64,000 nucleotides of DNA from Diphasiastrum complanatum (Eukaryota > Streptophyta > Lycopodiopsida > Lycopodiales > Lycopodiaceae), in the NCBI GenBank assembly GCA_029204225.1, contig CM055107.1, positions 13,447,382 through 13,511,381 of the forward strand. Direction: 5' to 3'. A model generated the notes under the pieces. The model was not told the DNA's origin and did not search any database. It saw only the letters and a list, made by a program, of their open reading frames with translations. Each line of letters begins with the position of its first letter. Positions within the stretch are counted from its first letter, which is position 1. Both the position numbers and the translations under genes were made by a program. Of the stretch, positions 12,461 to 24,397 are shown piece by piece.

Positions 12461-15249
12461 GTGGTCTTAAAGTAGTTTTCTCTTCCATGTGCAGAAGTGT
12501 ATTTACCTTGTGCTAGTTTACTTTTGTAATGTCGTTGCATTTCCCAGTTTCCAGCATCCCATTTCTCAATTGTCATTTCTTGTGTCCCTAAGGGTCTTTT
12601 TCTTGGTGGGGAGAGGGGAGTGGATATCCGAAGTAGGATTCATAGAGAAAAATTCAATTTATATATGCAAGCTAATCAAAGTTTAATGATTATGTGAAGG
12701 TTTTGTTTGATGCTGGAATTCCAAGTTGTTTCTTGTTGGTACCAATACACAATTGCATGCAAACTGATACAGAGTTACAAGGCAAGAGCAATAGGAAAAG
12801 CATTTACCCTATTGAAGAATGTGTTTTTAAGTTTGAAGTAACTTGTTTTTTCCATATTCCAATGTTAACTTGCCATCTATTGTTTTTCCATATTTGAATG
12901 CTAACATGCCATCTATTGTCAAGAAGGAAGGACTTCTTTGTAAATTTCATGGATGATTTGTAATGTCATATGGATAGATACCCAACAATTATGTCTATGT
13001 TTGCCAATTTTTCTTTAGGGAACCGTTATTGAATGATGTTGATTCTTTAATCGGAACAATTAGTGCTTTGCTCCCTTCCTGGTAAGGATGTAATCAAAAC
13101 TGCTAACGAGTTTTTTGTGTTGCTTTTTTTCTTTCATAACCTCTTCTGTGATTTTGAGTCTGCTCACGATAGAAATTCGATACATCTGTATAAAGGTAAG
13201 AAAGCTCATGTAGCAATCTATCACATTTTAATATAAAATACCATAATGTGTGGGAATAAACATATTTTAAATCTGTAATATGATGTACTAGTCATTATTT
13301 GGCCCACTGTCGATGCATGCATGCTAGAAACATTGTTAATCACAAGGCAAGGCCCCAGCCCATTGTTGTCGCATGCATCACCCTTTGAACATCATGTATT
13401 GTAGACCCATTCACACGCAGTACTACTAATGTTAGTAGGTAAATTTGTTGTAGTTTTACAATGGTGATGCATTTTCATTACATATGCGAGTATTGGCAAT
13501 TGAGTACAAGATGGATCTAAGATTGTTCCTATTCATGGAGTGCACCATGTTATTAATATAGACTCACCAAGCAACCAAGCTCTCTACTTTGTTTAGCACA
13601 ATGTTAGAGAGAGCATATCCTTCGCAATCGCTAGGTTCCTATAGTTTAGTCAAATGGAATTGAGTACGTATTGACATCACAAAATTGACATACAATCCTA
13701 ACTGAAATCCAAAGAAAGAAGAATATGAGCAAGTTAGATAAGGTAAATTAGATTCAAGTGGATCCATATTTTCATGCGTTCACATGCAAGATAGTCAAGC
13801 TAGGAGAGGATAAGACCTTCAATACTACAGTCCAACAAACTTTCAACATACAAAAGCAATGGATGTCTAACAGATCACCAATTGTCCTTGCACTTTTAGA
13901 AAATGTGCTTTGGTTGGTGAGAATCATATGCGAGCACTTGTTGAGTAGCACACTCCGGTTTTAAGCTTGTGATCAGTAACCACGTGGGACATTTAAAGAC
14001 TTCATTGATAAGCTCTCAAAATTCTCTTCCAATGAGCTCTGACTTGTTTTGATATCGTAAGTTTTGATGCTTGCTTTTTGGCTTGAAAGACGTTCTTTTT
14101 CATGCCTCATGGCACATACCCGGATTGCAAAAGTGCCAACTACGGTCGTCGGGTGTCCAAAACCCTGAGTACACTTAATTATCAGTACATTTGATGATAT
14201 TAATGCCTCCAAAGAAGAAGGATACACTAATTTGCTCTACCTACTAGCCTTTTTGATAAATGGAGTATCTTCCTAGACATAAAAGACATTCGTCTGTGTA
14301 AGACCATCAATCCTTCAACCATTTTTTTTTTTTTGATGTTAGTGGTATGAATGAACAATACATTTTTCTAGTTGCGTATTTGATCTTACAACTATGCTAA
14401 GTAACAAAGTACATTTGATTATTTACACGCACTCAATAGCTAAGTTTGTCAATCTATAGGTGAAGTGCATTTTTACAGGGCAAGTGGATCATTCTTTTGT
14501 TATTGCATGTATCTAATAAAAATAGAATTGCAATGGTGGTTGTACACCAATAGACAAAATCAAAACTTCATTATTTGTCCGAACGAAAATAGTCCAAATT
14601 AAAAAAAACAAACAAATAATAACAAAAAACAAAAAAAATCCACTGTGTCATATAATGCGGACATATGTTTGTGTTTGCCTAACGACATGAGTAGGCATGT
14701 CAAAGCATGTTGTGCTATGCATGATGGCTTGACTTTGTGAATGGAACTTTTCTTTGGTTATGTTGATTACCATCCCAAATTTGACATTGATATATGTTGT
14801 CATTTGTATTGTGAATAGTGTGTTGATTACTATTTTATATGACATGACACATGTTGTCATTTGTCATATTCATTGTGTGTGAGATGCCTCGACATGATCT
14901 GATGATTATTAGTAATAAGTCTAGTTTTTATTCATAATTACCTCGTGGTGAATGTAAGGAGTTCACACTTTGGTAAGTTAGTCAACCAATCAAGCTGATA
15001 AGGCTAGTGGAAGCAACTTGTAACCTAGGAAGTGATATGTTGTAAGTGCATGAACTACAAATGTAGCATGATTTGAAGATTGGATGCTTCACTTTGGATG
15101 GTCCAAGCTACATAGAATTTGTTCATGAATTGGACAATGATATGGTTATTGGAAAGAAAAATGGTCACAACAAATATTTTGAAAAATGACCAACCTTATT
15201 CACGCTTATCATTTGACATCGATCTTGAATTTTTTAGTCCTAATGTTTA
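11476..15249. other. 3' flank of the hnRNP gene and intergenic DNA
   Basis: From the TGA at 11473 onward the sequence is T-rich, as expected of a 3' UTR, and then AT-rich intergenic DNA without a recognisable gene. Two diverged copies of about 90 bases (12276-12375 and 12487-12575, both containing GCA..AG..GT and TTTCCAGC) flank the CT microsatellite. An A-rich patch lies at 14598-14640. No open frame here has a recognised family. Confidence 0.5.
12390..12458. repeat. (CT)n microsatellite, about 34 units
   Basis: Uninterrupted CT run of 69 bases downstream of the hnRNP gene, third of three long CT runs in 7 kb. Confidence 0.97.
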
Positions 15250-16126
15250 GATTTTGTAAGGAGGCACACTTTTTCCTCTTGATCTTCTTTGATGAAGCCC
15301 TCGGGTTGCCTCATGAAAATCTCCTCTTCTAAATATCCATTGAGAAAAGCATTAGTCACATCAAGTTGAAATAGAGGCCAATTGAAAGTAGTTGCAAGAG
15401 AAATAATCAACCTTATGGAAACTAGCTTAGCAACAGGAGCAAAAGGTTCATCAAAATCTCTCCCTTGGTTTGCAAGAACCCCTTTGCCACTAGCCTTGCC
15501 TTGTGTTTGTGGATGCTCCCATCTTGATTGTACTTCAACCTATAGATCCATTTGCACTCAAGTGGATTTCTTCCATGAGCAAGATCCACAAGCTTCCATG
15601 TATGATTCTCCATAAGAGCATCATACTCCTTTTGCATGGCATCCCTCCATTCCTGTGACTCCATAGCTTCTTCAAAGAAACTTGGCTCATCAAACATAGA
15701 AGTTAGAAAAGTGTAAGAGGTAAGTGAATGTAGATCTTCCCTTTGTTCACCTTTGTCAACATAGGTGAACCTTGAGGGCTCGGCCTTCCTTCTTGAAGAT
15801 CTCCTTGGAGTCCTCGGATCTTGAGTTGCATCTTCAAGATCTTGATCACATGTAGGCTCCTCCTCAGACCTTACAAGGTCCTTGACATAAGATGGATTAG
15901 AAGCTTTCTCATTCAACTTGTAGTAGTTACCTTCATCAAAAGTAACATCTCTACTACTTAGTGATTGGATTATAGACTCTATATCCTTTGCTATTTTCAG
16001 CATAACCAACAAAGATCCCCTTTATAGAAGTAGGATCATCCTTTTTTCTTGTATCTAATGCTTGAAAAACATAGCAAGTAGATCCGAAAATTCATAGATC
16101 TTTAGATTCACAAAGAGGTAGGGGCC
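15250..16126 (-). pseudogene. Ty1/Copia pol fragment (integrase end to start of reverse transcriptase)
   Basis: Read on the minus strand, this gives the integrase C-terminal stretch GIFVGYAENSKGYRVYNP, a linker with RRSSRRKAEPSRF, and the first third of a Copia reverse transcriptase with CKWIYRLKYNQDGSIHKHKA, VAKGF and, after one frameshift near 15450, FQLDVTNAFLNGYLEEEIF. It stops before the YVDD box, and at 16127 it abuts a plus-strand gag fragment. Dead remnant, truncated at both ends. Confidence 0.85.
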
Positions 16127-16690
16127 ATGGAAAATCTAGAAGAAAAACCAATTTCAATTAAGGTGGCAATAGACCACAATAGTAGACACAAGGAGATCAA
16201 TATGGAAATCAACAAGAAGTTAGAAATCCTCTTAGAGGGGGATTTCAGAAGCAATAGGGAGAAGCTGAAAAAAGGGTCCACGCTTTTATTGTGGCACAGA
16301 TGGACATTTTGAGAATGAATGTCGCATTAAGCAAGCTACTTCAAATGCTTGAGGAAGATGATGAGATGATCACAAAAGAGCCTCAAATAGGTGGCAAGCC
16401 CAAAATGCAACAAATCACGCATGTGAGGAGTGCGATGAAATGTTTGGTTGTGAATAAAGCTGCATCAAGAGGAGAGTGGTACTTAGATTTAGGAGAATAA
16501 TCTCACGTGACCTCTCATAAGGAATGGTTTTCCACCACTCTAAAGTCATTTTGGGAGATGATAGTGCACAAAACAATTGAAGGCGTCGAAGATATTAAAG
16601 TATGCTGGAAGAAGGAAATGATGCTCAATAAAGAAATAGCTACATTCTATAGATGAACTATCGGGCTTTGTGGAATCATCCTTCTCCTAA
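16127..16690 (+). pseudogene. Copia gag-protease fragment
   Basis: Two overlapping frames hold the end of a Gag with the knuckle FYCGTDGHFENEC, whose first Cys is Arg (CGC for TGC), then a protease stretch GEWYLDLGE followed by a stop and SHVTSHKEW, matching the Copia protease W.DSGAT.H pattern with the catalytic DSG changed to DLG. Frameshifted and dead. It butts head-to-head against the minus-strand fragment on its left. Confidence 0.7.
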
Positions 16691-16788
16691 TGCATGACTA
16701 CGCCTATCAAATTCGAACAAAACTATCGTGATTATTGTCACGTTTGAATTCTAAGTGTGATTCTAACTTTGAAAACATCAGAATCTGT
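16691..16788 (-). mobile_element. Copia C-type LTR fragment
   Basis: CATGACTACGCCTATCAAAT and the following GAACAAAAC, TCACGTTTGA and TAACTTTGAAA.CAT.AG resemble the plus-strand reading of the LTR at 40258-40350, so this is a U5-side LTR piece on the minus strand. It adjoins the truncated left end of a Copia A LTR. Confidence 0.6.
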
Positions 16789-17622
16789 TATGGAAAAGCG
16801 AAGGTACTCTATAAATCAAATTTTAAGGCATTTGTCAGAGTGTCGCATTCTTCGCATTTTCATCAACATTCATTTCAGCGAAGGCTGATGTCGCGGCCTG
16901 CTCACGCTCATCCCATGAACTGTGCAATCAAATTTGACAACGACAACAGCCACCCACGATCTCCCACAAACATCACATCCACTTTGTACTTTCTTCATCT
17001 GCACACCTGTAACATTATGTATATATATTGGATACCATCTACGTATTCAACGGCATGTGAGAACTTAGATGAGAAACAAGCAACAAGCATAATAGCATTA
17101 GAAGCTTATCAGAGATAGACGAAGTAGATGCTTTCGCGCATCAATCCTTTGTATTGTCAGTAATAGGTTTATTTCTTTTACAGATTGAATTAGCTTTGTG
17201 GAGCACGCGGTTTTGTCCGCTATTGTCTTGTGCTCACCAGCATTATGACCTGTATATTTTGCTACTTAGTCTGATTACAGCTTTGTTTGTTCTGCATTCA
17301 GATTTGTGTCAATATTGCTATGCTTTTCTACATTCTGTCTGACTCTCTTATTTCTTAATCTGGTAGTTTGTTTTTTGCGAATTATTATTATTCTAGCTGT
17401 TTGCGACAAATTATCTTTCTGATGTTTTGTTGCTTAATGTTTGGCTACGTAATTAGATCGAACATAATTTCTATCACTAACGTTCTGTCATGCTTAAGGA
17501 ATGAGTGAGATAGCTCATTCTGCTGCGCATGAACACTTTCCGTTCGAGTTCGTTTCTTTTTCGAGTTTCGAGTTCGTTTCATTTTGAGCTATTTTCGTTT
17601 CTCACACCTCTCTTTCCCAACA
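16787..17622 (+). mobile_element. Copia A 5' LTR, left end missing
   Basis: From TGGAAAAGC at 16791 the sequence matches the 3' LTR copy starting near 20487 base for base for long stretches up to 17160, and its remainder matches the inverted piece at 24398-24902. It ends TTTCCCAACA at 17622, directly followed by a weak primer-binding site TGATATCAAAGCT (17623-17635), which differs from the usual TGGTATCAGAGCT by two G-to-A changes. The first roughly 250 bases of the LTR are replaced by a C-type LTR fragment. Confidence 0.8.
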
Positions 17623-17778
17623 TGATATCAAAGCTATTTTCTGTAGCCTGATAAGTTGCCACAATAACAAGACTCTACTAGCCGATAGAGTAATCGTCTT
17701 CTTGTTCTGTATTTTTGCACCAGATTTTCATACTTAAGTCACTGATAGTTATTTCTATCACCTAGACTAATCTTCCAC

Positions 17779-20230
17779 ATGGATTCCGAAGGGAAAGCTA
17801 GTACTATCATGGACAAGCTTGATGGAGCGAATTACCATCTGTGAAAATTTAAGAGGAAAATAGTGCTAATGGCTAAAGAATTGTATGACGTTGTTACAGA
17901 TGCAGAAGAGAAACCCGAAGCAGACGACACAACAATCGCCAGATGGAAGTTGAAGGATGGAAGGGTTTTCGCGCTGATTATCCTCAACATTTTGGATACT
18001 CAGATTGGCCATGTATCTAAGGCCCAGACATCCAAAGAAGTCTGGGACATCTTGAGCATGCTATACGAAGTGCGAGATATAGCTTCCAAGCTACATCTCA
18101 GGAAGAAATTTTACTCTCTCAAGATGGCGAATGGTGATTCCCTGCAGAATCACATCAACCAGTTCAAGAACCTGCTGAAGCAAATGGCTGCTCTTGGATC
18201 TGTCATAGATGATCAAGACGCAGTGATGCAACTGCTTACAAACTTTCCAAGCTTATATGACAACTGAGAGATGGTCATCACGACACATCTAGAACTGACT
18301 CTTTCGAGAGTCATTACAATGTTGTTGCAGGAAGACACGCGGAAGAACGAAGACTCGAGTTCCTCAACTGATTCTCATGCTTTGTACACCAACAAGAGCA
18401 CAACTAAGCAGAAGAAGAAGAAGGGTCCGAAGCAATCAAAGCAAGACCAAAAACCAGCACAACACAAAGAACAGTCAAATCCGCAGACAAAGAAGAAGCT
18501 GTTCTACAGATACTGCAAGCGAAACAACCACAAAATTCAAGATTGCCGGATATTGCAAGCAAAGAACAACAGCAAGGGAGAGCCGAATCAAGTGACAAAT
18601 GCAGCTACAGAAGCTCCACAACCCATTCAAGAAGCGGATCATGATGCCTTCATGACCAGCCATCAAGGAGCATCCAGCGACAATTATTGGTTTCTGGATT
18701 TCGGTGCCACTTAGCATATGACAAGCCTCATTGGCTGTTTCGAATCCTATACATCCTACAGTACCAATAAATATGTTCACCTTGGCGATAATAACACACA
18801 AGCTATTAAAGGTGAAGGTACTGTAAGATTAAGCTTTGCAAATGATCAGTCTAAGCTACTTTCTAAATTCCTGTATGTACCCAATTTATCTACAAATTTG
18901 CTCTCTGTACGATAAATCACAGATCTAGGACATAAAGTAGAATTCGAATGTGATCAGTGCAAAGTAGTTGATAGGACAGGCAAGATCCTAGCACTCGAAA
19001 AGAGGCATAAATACTTGTATAAATTAAGTCATTGCTTTTCTTCCTCTAGTCAGACGCTCGGTACTTCTATTCATGCAAATAAAAGTTTACTTTGGCATTA
19101 TAAACTTGGTCACTTGAATCATGCTGTTGTACAACAAATGTGTAGACAATCCATTGTTCTTGATCTCGACTATCCTCGTGATAAAGTCAAGTTACCTGTC
19201 TGTCAAGACTGTCTAGTTGGTAAACAAACTAGGAAACCATTTAGATCAAGCCATCGACATACTGCTAGAGGATTGTTAGACATTGTACATTCAGACATTT
19301 GTGGCCCGATGAAAAATATTTCGCTGAAGGATGCAAAGTATTTTATAACTTTTATTGATGAATTTTCCAGAAGGAGTATGGTGTACTTTATAAAGAAGAA
19401 ATCAGAAGCCTTCAATTGCTTCAGGATCTTCAAGGAGCGTGCATAAAAGGAGACTGGAAGGACGATCAAGGCCTTAAGGTCAGACAATGGTGGAGTGTAT
19501 ATCTCTATTGAGTTTAAGGAGTACTTCCAGAGCCAAGGCATTGAGTAGCAATTAATCAATCCTTACAGTCCTCAGTCGAATGGCTTAGCCGAGAGGAAGA
19601 ACCGTACCCTGGTTGAATCAGCCAAATGTATGCTAGCGCATGCATCGCTGCCCAAGAGATTCTGGGCCGAAGCTGTCTCCACTGCAGCTTACATCCAGAA
19701 CAGATGTTCGACCAAGGCCCTCTCAGGCAAAACACTCCATGAGGTGTGGACAAGCTCTAAGCCTTATGTGAAGAACCTAAGAGTGTTCGGATGCAAGCTG
19801 AGGAGGAGATGTAGACAATCGTAAGTCCACATCTGGATTTACATTCTTCTTCAACGACGTTCCTATCTCATGGAACAGTCGTAAGCAAACCTCTATTGCC
19901 CTTTCTTCTACAGGAGCAGAATACATTGCTGCTTCTCAATCTATTAAAAAAGCGTTTTGGTTGAGAAATTTACTGTTAAATGTTAATTTGTATCAGTACA
20001 GTGCTATTGCCTTACCGGCCAATCCTAGATTTCACTCTAGGAATAAGCACATTGAAATCAGATATCACTACATCAGGGGCAAGGTTCTCAACAAGGAGGT
20101 GAGCTTAACGTATTGTAGAACACAAGACATGGTTGCAGATATATTCACGAAGGCATTAAGTGTTAATGCACACAATAAGTTTTGTGCATTGCTTAGTCTG
20201 AAGATCAAGGCATTCACGGATCCAGATTAA
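17779..20230 (+). pseudogene. Copia A gag-pol, decayed, reverse transcriptase deleted
   Basis: Plus-strand Copia polyprotein with at least five stop codons. Gag starts at 17779 (MDSEGKAS), with stops near 17842 and 18265 and a damaged knuckle YRYCKRNNHKIQDC. Protease WFLDFGAT is followed by a stop. Integrase has LWHYKLGHLNH, CQDCLVGKQTRKPF, HSDICGPM and LRSDNGG, with further stops. At 19790-19795 the six bases GATGCA join the integrase stretch FGC directly to RNase H (DAS), removing the reverse transcriptase; GATGCA fits both sides, so the deletion ran across microhomology. RNase H continues RKSTSGFTF, SSTGAEYIAASQ and NKHIEIRYHYIR to the stop at 20228. A polypurine tract AAGGAGGGG (20229-20237) precedes the 3' LTR. 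Confidence 0.9.
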
Positions 20231-20237
20231 GGAGGGG

Positions 20238-20858
20238 TGTTGGATTTATCTCATTTACTCTCCTAAATCCTATGTTAATCTGCCTCCATTCATGCTGCTG
20301 CATTTTTACTCATATTGTCGCACAGTCTGCATATTTACATGTAAAATAAGATAGGCGAAAAACACGATTGTCTGCATAAATACAAGTAAATTTTCACAGG
20401 CGAAAAAGGTGACACTGTGTTTTTACACATGATTTGTGACAGACGAAAAAGATGACACTGCCCTACAAATGCCGAAGGTGCCCTAATGGAAAAGCAAAGG
20501 TACCTTTGTAAATCAAATTTTAAGGCATTTGTCAGAGTGTCACATTTTTTGCATTTTCATCAACATTCATTTCAGCGAAGACTGATGTCGCGGCCTTCTC
20601 ACGCTCATCCCATGCATTGTGCAATCAGATTTGACAATGACAGCAGCCACCCACGATCTCCCATAGAGAGCACATCCACTTTGTACTTTCTTCATCTGAA
20701 CACCTGTAACATTATGTATATATATTAAATACCATCTATGTACTCAACGACGTGTGGGAATTTAGATGAGAAACAAGCAACAAGCATAATAGCATCAGAA
20801 GCTTATCAAAGATAAACGAAGTAGATGCTTTCGCGCATCAATCCTTTGTATTGTCAGT
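20238..20858 (+). mobile_element. Copia A 3' LTR, left part
   Basis: It starts TGTTGGATTTATC right after the polypurine tract and matches the 5' LTR from 20487 on. It is cut after TTGTCAGT (20851-20858), where a Copia B LTR begins. The missing right part is found inverted at 24398-24902, which starts (minus strand) ACAGTAATAGG. The flanking bases TCAGT and ACAGT would be a 5-bp target duplication with one mismatch. Confidence 0.85.
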
Positions 20859-21367
20859 TGTAGGAAAACTAGTAATTATTCTTCCACAGAAAACACGATG
20901 AAAGTTTGAATAAATCAAACTAATATCAATGTCTTCAATTGGGTCTGTATCTGATCTATTTACTAATAGAACAATATAAGCTTTGATTGAATATGCGTGT
21001 GAAAATTATATGCGGAAGTAAGAGACAACATACGACAATTTTAGACACTAAGAAACTATTGATCAAAAATGATTTTTTTATAACTCTGAATTTGAATCAT
21101 CAATATACATCTGTTGCTGTCTTATCTCGCTGTTGTGTCTCTGATTGAGTTACAAAAATTCGTTTTTGATTAATAGTTTCCTATTGTCTAAAATTGTCTT
21201 AAGTTGTCTCTTACTTCCGCATATAATTTTCGCACACATATTCAATAAGAGCTAATACTGTTCTATTAGTAAATAGATCAGATACAGACCCGATTGAAGA
21301 CACTAGTTTGATTTATTCAAACTTTCATTGTGTTCTATGTGGAAGAATGATTACTATTTCTCCTACA
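20859..21367 (+). mobile_element. Copia B 5' LTR, palindromic
   Basis: The 509-base LTR begins TGTAGGA and ends TCCTACA, followed by a primer-binding site. Its left arm (20859-21086) is the reverse complement of its right arm (21147-21367), with a spacer of about 60 bases. Compared with the 955-base 3' LTR of the same element (24903-25857, minus), both arms match the final U5 end: the right arm in normal orientation, the left arm inverted. The U3 side is missing. Confidence 0.8.
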
Positions 21368-21368
21368 G

Positions 21369-21380
21369 TGGTATCAGAGC
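21369..21380 (+). promoter_or_regulatory. Copia B primer-binding site
   Basis: TGGTATCAGAGC, the usual plant Copia primer-binding site complementary to the 3' end of initiator methionine tRNA, starts two bases after the LTR end. Confidence 0.9.
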
Positions 21381-21492
21381 ATAAAGAATTAAAACTGATA
21401 CAATAATATCAGAATGAATCAGGTTATTTCTCTCAGCATTCTTCGTACATCCATTAGCAAGCCGTTATCTGGAGGTTATTCAGAGATAGAAG

Positions 21493-22350
21493 ATGTCGTC
21501 GATCATCAATATTCAAGCTAAAATCACTACGATCTCGGATCCAGAAGGTTCAAACTACCTGATTTGAAAATTAAAGACTTCACTCTTGTTGAAGGGCGAA
21601 GGTCTATGGCAATGGGTAGAACCAATTGAGGAGAAGCCAGTAGCTACTCCTGGTAAAGAACTTCGAGAATGGAGTTGAAAAAATGACAAAGCTATAGCAA
21701 TTATTGCGTCTTTAGTGCATGACAACACAATGCTAGATCTTACATCAATTTCGAACGCAAAAAATTTATGGGAAGATTTGCAAACCAAGAATGAGACTCG
21801 ATCTCGTAGTCAGATCATGTTCATGGAAGACCAATTAACTTACCTACAGTGGGACGACAAAGACCTGAACACATTCGTGCGAAAAATTAAAGATCTGTTT
21901 ATTTCCTTGCAGAATTCTGAAGCAGAAAATACAATTTCTAAAGAAAAATAGTTTAGTTATTTTCTTCGAGCCCTACCCAGGTCATTCAACACAACAAGAA
22001 CCTTATTGGCGAAAGATGCAACAATGACACTTCAAAAGGCAATAGACGGAGTTAAGGAGAAAATAGAAGCTCGTGAACGCTATAATGACAATGGTGATTC
22101 CGAAAATGCTCTATTTACTCAGAAGAATAAATCTTCTAAGAAGTCTAAGTTTAAGAGGTAGCCGTCTAAGAAGAATGAGTCTAAGACAAATGAACAACAA
22201 TCTGGTAAACAACAGAAGAATTCTGGTGATAATAAGATCTACAACAGATGCAAAAGATCAGGTCACACAAAAGAAAAATGTTGGTTAAATCCAAAGATTG
22301 AATGCACTCATTTTCAGATCTTCACAATCTCAAGAATGCACTAGAGTAAA
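21493..22350 (+). pseudogene. Copia B gag, decayed
   Basis: The start at 21493 (MSSIINIQAKI) is followed by a Gag with WQWVEPIEEKPVATPGKELR, DQLTYLQWDD and FLRALPRSFNTTRTLLAKD, which matches the UBN2-type Copia Gag. Stops occur near 21566, 21676, 21949 and 22159. The knuckle reads YNRCKRSGHTKEKC, with its first Cys changed to Tyr. The frame ends abruptly near 22350, where unrelated sequence begins. That point is the left edge of a proposed inversion; the pol part is found inverted at 25858-27910. Confidence 0.85.
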
Positions 22351-23479
22351 GAAATTTAGATTCTCAACTAATCTATCAAATTCCTCTAGGATCATATTTT
22401 AGCATTTCATCCGGTTTTGCTGGCCAAAAGATTTTGTCATGTTGTTGGATGGTCACTTTATTGTTCGATCCAAACGCTTCAATAATAACCATTAATCTTG
22501 AATTTTAATTGCTAAGATCCCATATGGAAGAAATATCATCAGGATCATAATCCAATATAGATATCAATGAAATCGGACTGATCGACTTTGAAGATGACAA
22601 ATGATATTCAAAGTGAATATTCATTTCCAACAAGATAGAGTGAATGAGATATTGGAAAAAAGTGACGATATCTCTTTCACTCAAAGTCTTTACAAAAAAT
22701 CTTTCGTAGATTACATCATCATGCTAAAAAATATTGATATCTCCAATATTTTGAACCACAAACTAGAAACTATGATATAATGAATTTTGGATTGTTTGTG
22801 TCATCTCATAGCTAAAACAATTTTCAGCTTGTATATTACAAATCTCATCACATTCCATTGTGCACTCTATATTGAATGTGAAACATTCATATAGATAGAT
22901 TTTATCCTTGTCTATGAATCCCATTTCAGACAAATTTTTTGGTTGAATGTGATGCAGTCCATGACTTCAAGGAAAATGAGGTCCTTGAGTGATTTGCCTC
23001 ATTGACAACTTCATTGCCTGAACTGGCCTTTGTACTGCTCAATTGATGATCAATATTGAAAACAAAAATATTGTCCTCATAATCCTCCGCATCGTCCTCA
23101 TTATCCTCAGCTGATTTTTGGTGTCCTTGCATTGACATTGTGCTCACATTTGGGATTTCCTTGCTTAATTCAAATTGATAATTACATTTATGTTATCGAT
23201 CCTGCACATTCCATAGCACTGCATAAATGTTGATTGAATTCAAAGGGAAATCAAGAGCTGTTGATGAAGTTGGTTGATCTATTTGCTGAACGGGCTTTTC
23301 CATTGTTGATAGTTGTACTTCTTCATCATGTTGCACTTTCGATTCATTCACTGATAATGTTGATAAAGAATCATCTTTATCATCGTTTCATACTTCCAAT
23401 TCATCCTCTGATGATGTTGATGATGATTCACCACAATCATTCAGCCTGTCATTTTTCTAGATTCCTGGATTAATAGTTT
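22351..23479. other. Unrecognised AT-rich stretch, probably distal Gypsy remnant
   Basis: No domain recognised. A minus-strand acidic frame at 22926-23147 and a plus frame at 23234-23473 have no family. The position downstream (minus strand) of a Gypsy gag suggests decayed material of the same element. Confidence 0.3.
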
Positions 23480-24397
23480 TTCCCAATTGAACCTTAGGCG
23501 CTTTGTCTTGATCCTTCAGCTTTTGTAACTGCCTTATAATGTTCTGGATATTCAACTACCGACATATCTCCAAAGTGCGCTCTAATGGAGTTCAGTATTC
23601 AAATGTAGCTGCACACTGACCCTTGTCTAGTTCATGTTCTATGGTATGAACATGAGATCTTATGTCAAATAGTGACATTTTCCAAATCTCTTGATATATA
23701 TCCTTAGATAAACAAGCTCTTATCTCAGGCTTCAAGCCTAAAATAAAGTGCAGTGTGTTGAATTCCTCCACCGAATAACCATATTTGTCCATTATCTGTT
23801 GAAAGTCATTGTAATAAATCTCAACAGTAGACGTTTGTTGGGTAGAATGCCATACTTGGCCATCTGTACATTCAAATTCTTCAATGCATTTTTGTACAAA
23901 GGTTGGCCATTTATCAGTGGTAACATTAGGTTCTTCACACTGCATCCAATATTGCCACCAGATTTTTGCAGACCCATCAAGGTATGTTCCTGCAAATTGA
24001 ATCTTGTCATGGTCACTGCTTGGATGTGATTGAAATACCTATGAAAGTTGTCCAACCCATACTTTCACATCCATATGAGCAATTCTACCATCAAACTTGT
24101 GAAAAACTGTTTCCACCATAGGCTAGGAAGATTGGTCCATATAAGGATATTTGTAATGATGACGTTCCAATTGACGTGAATTTAGCTCCTCAATGTCACT
24201 GTCACTGCTATAAGCACCACCACTTGGATTATGTCGACTGAGCTGGTAAACTTGTTGATCATCATAATCATCAAAATGTTTTTCATTATGTTTCAGATAG
24301 TCTCCATATGACTCTTGTTCGCATTGATTGGATTCGCTGCATTGATTGGATTCGTCATCGTTGTGCTCATAATACTGATCTTCAAAATCATAGATAG
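23480..24397 (-). pseudogene. Ty3/Gypsy-like gag remnant
   Basis: Minus-strand frames in sequence give an acidic Asp/Glu/Tyr-rich N-terminal part, then KFDGRIAHMDVKVWV, YLDGSAKIWWQYW and a region ending FILGLKPEIRACL, which is the layout of a plant retrotransposon Gag (KFDG, Y.G.A..WW, F..GLk..i). Stops and frameshifts break it. Its upstream edge at 24397 abuts the end of an inverted Copia A LTR, so Copia A had inserted here. Confidence 0.7.

Noticed and set aside
20859-21367. Foldback DNA transposon
   Set aside because: The arms match the LTR at 24903-25857 and a tRNA primer-binding site and Copia gag follow, so it is an altered LTR.
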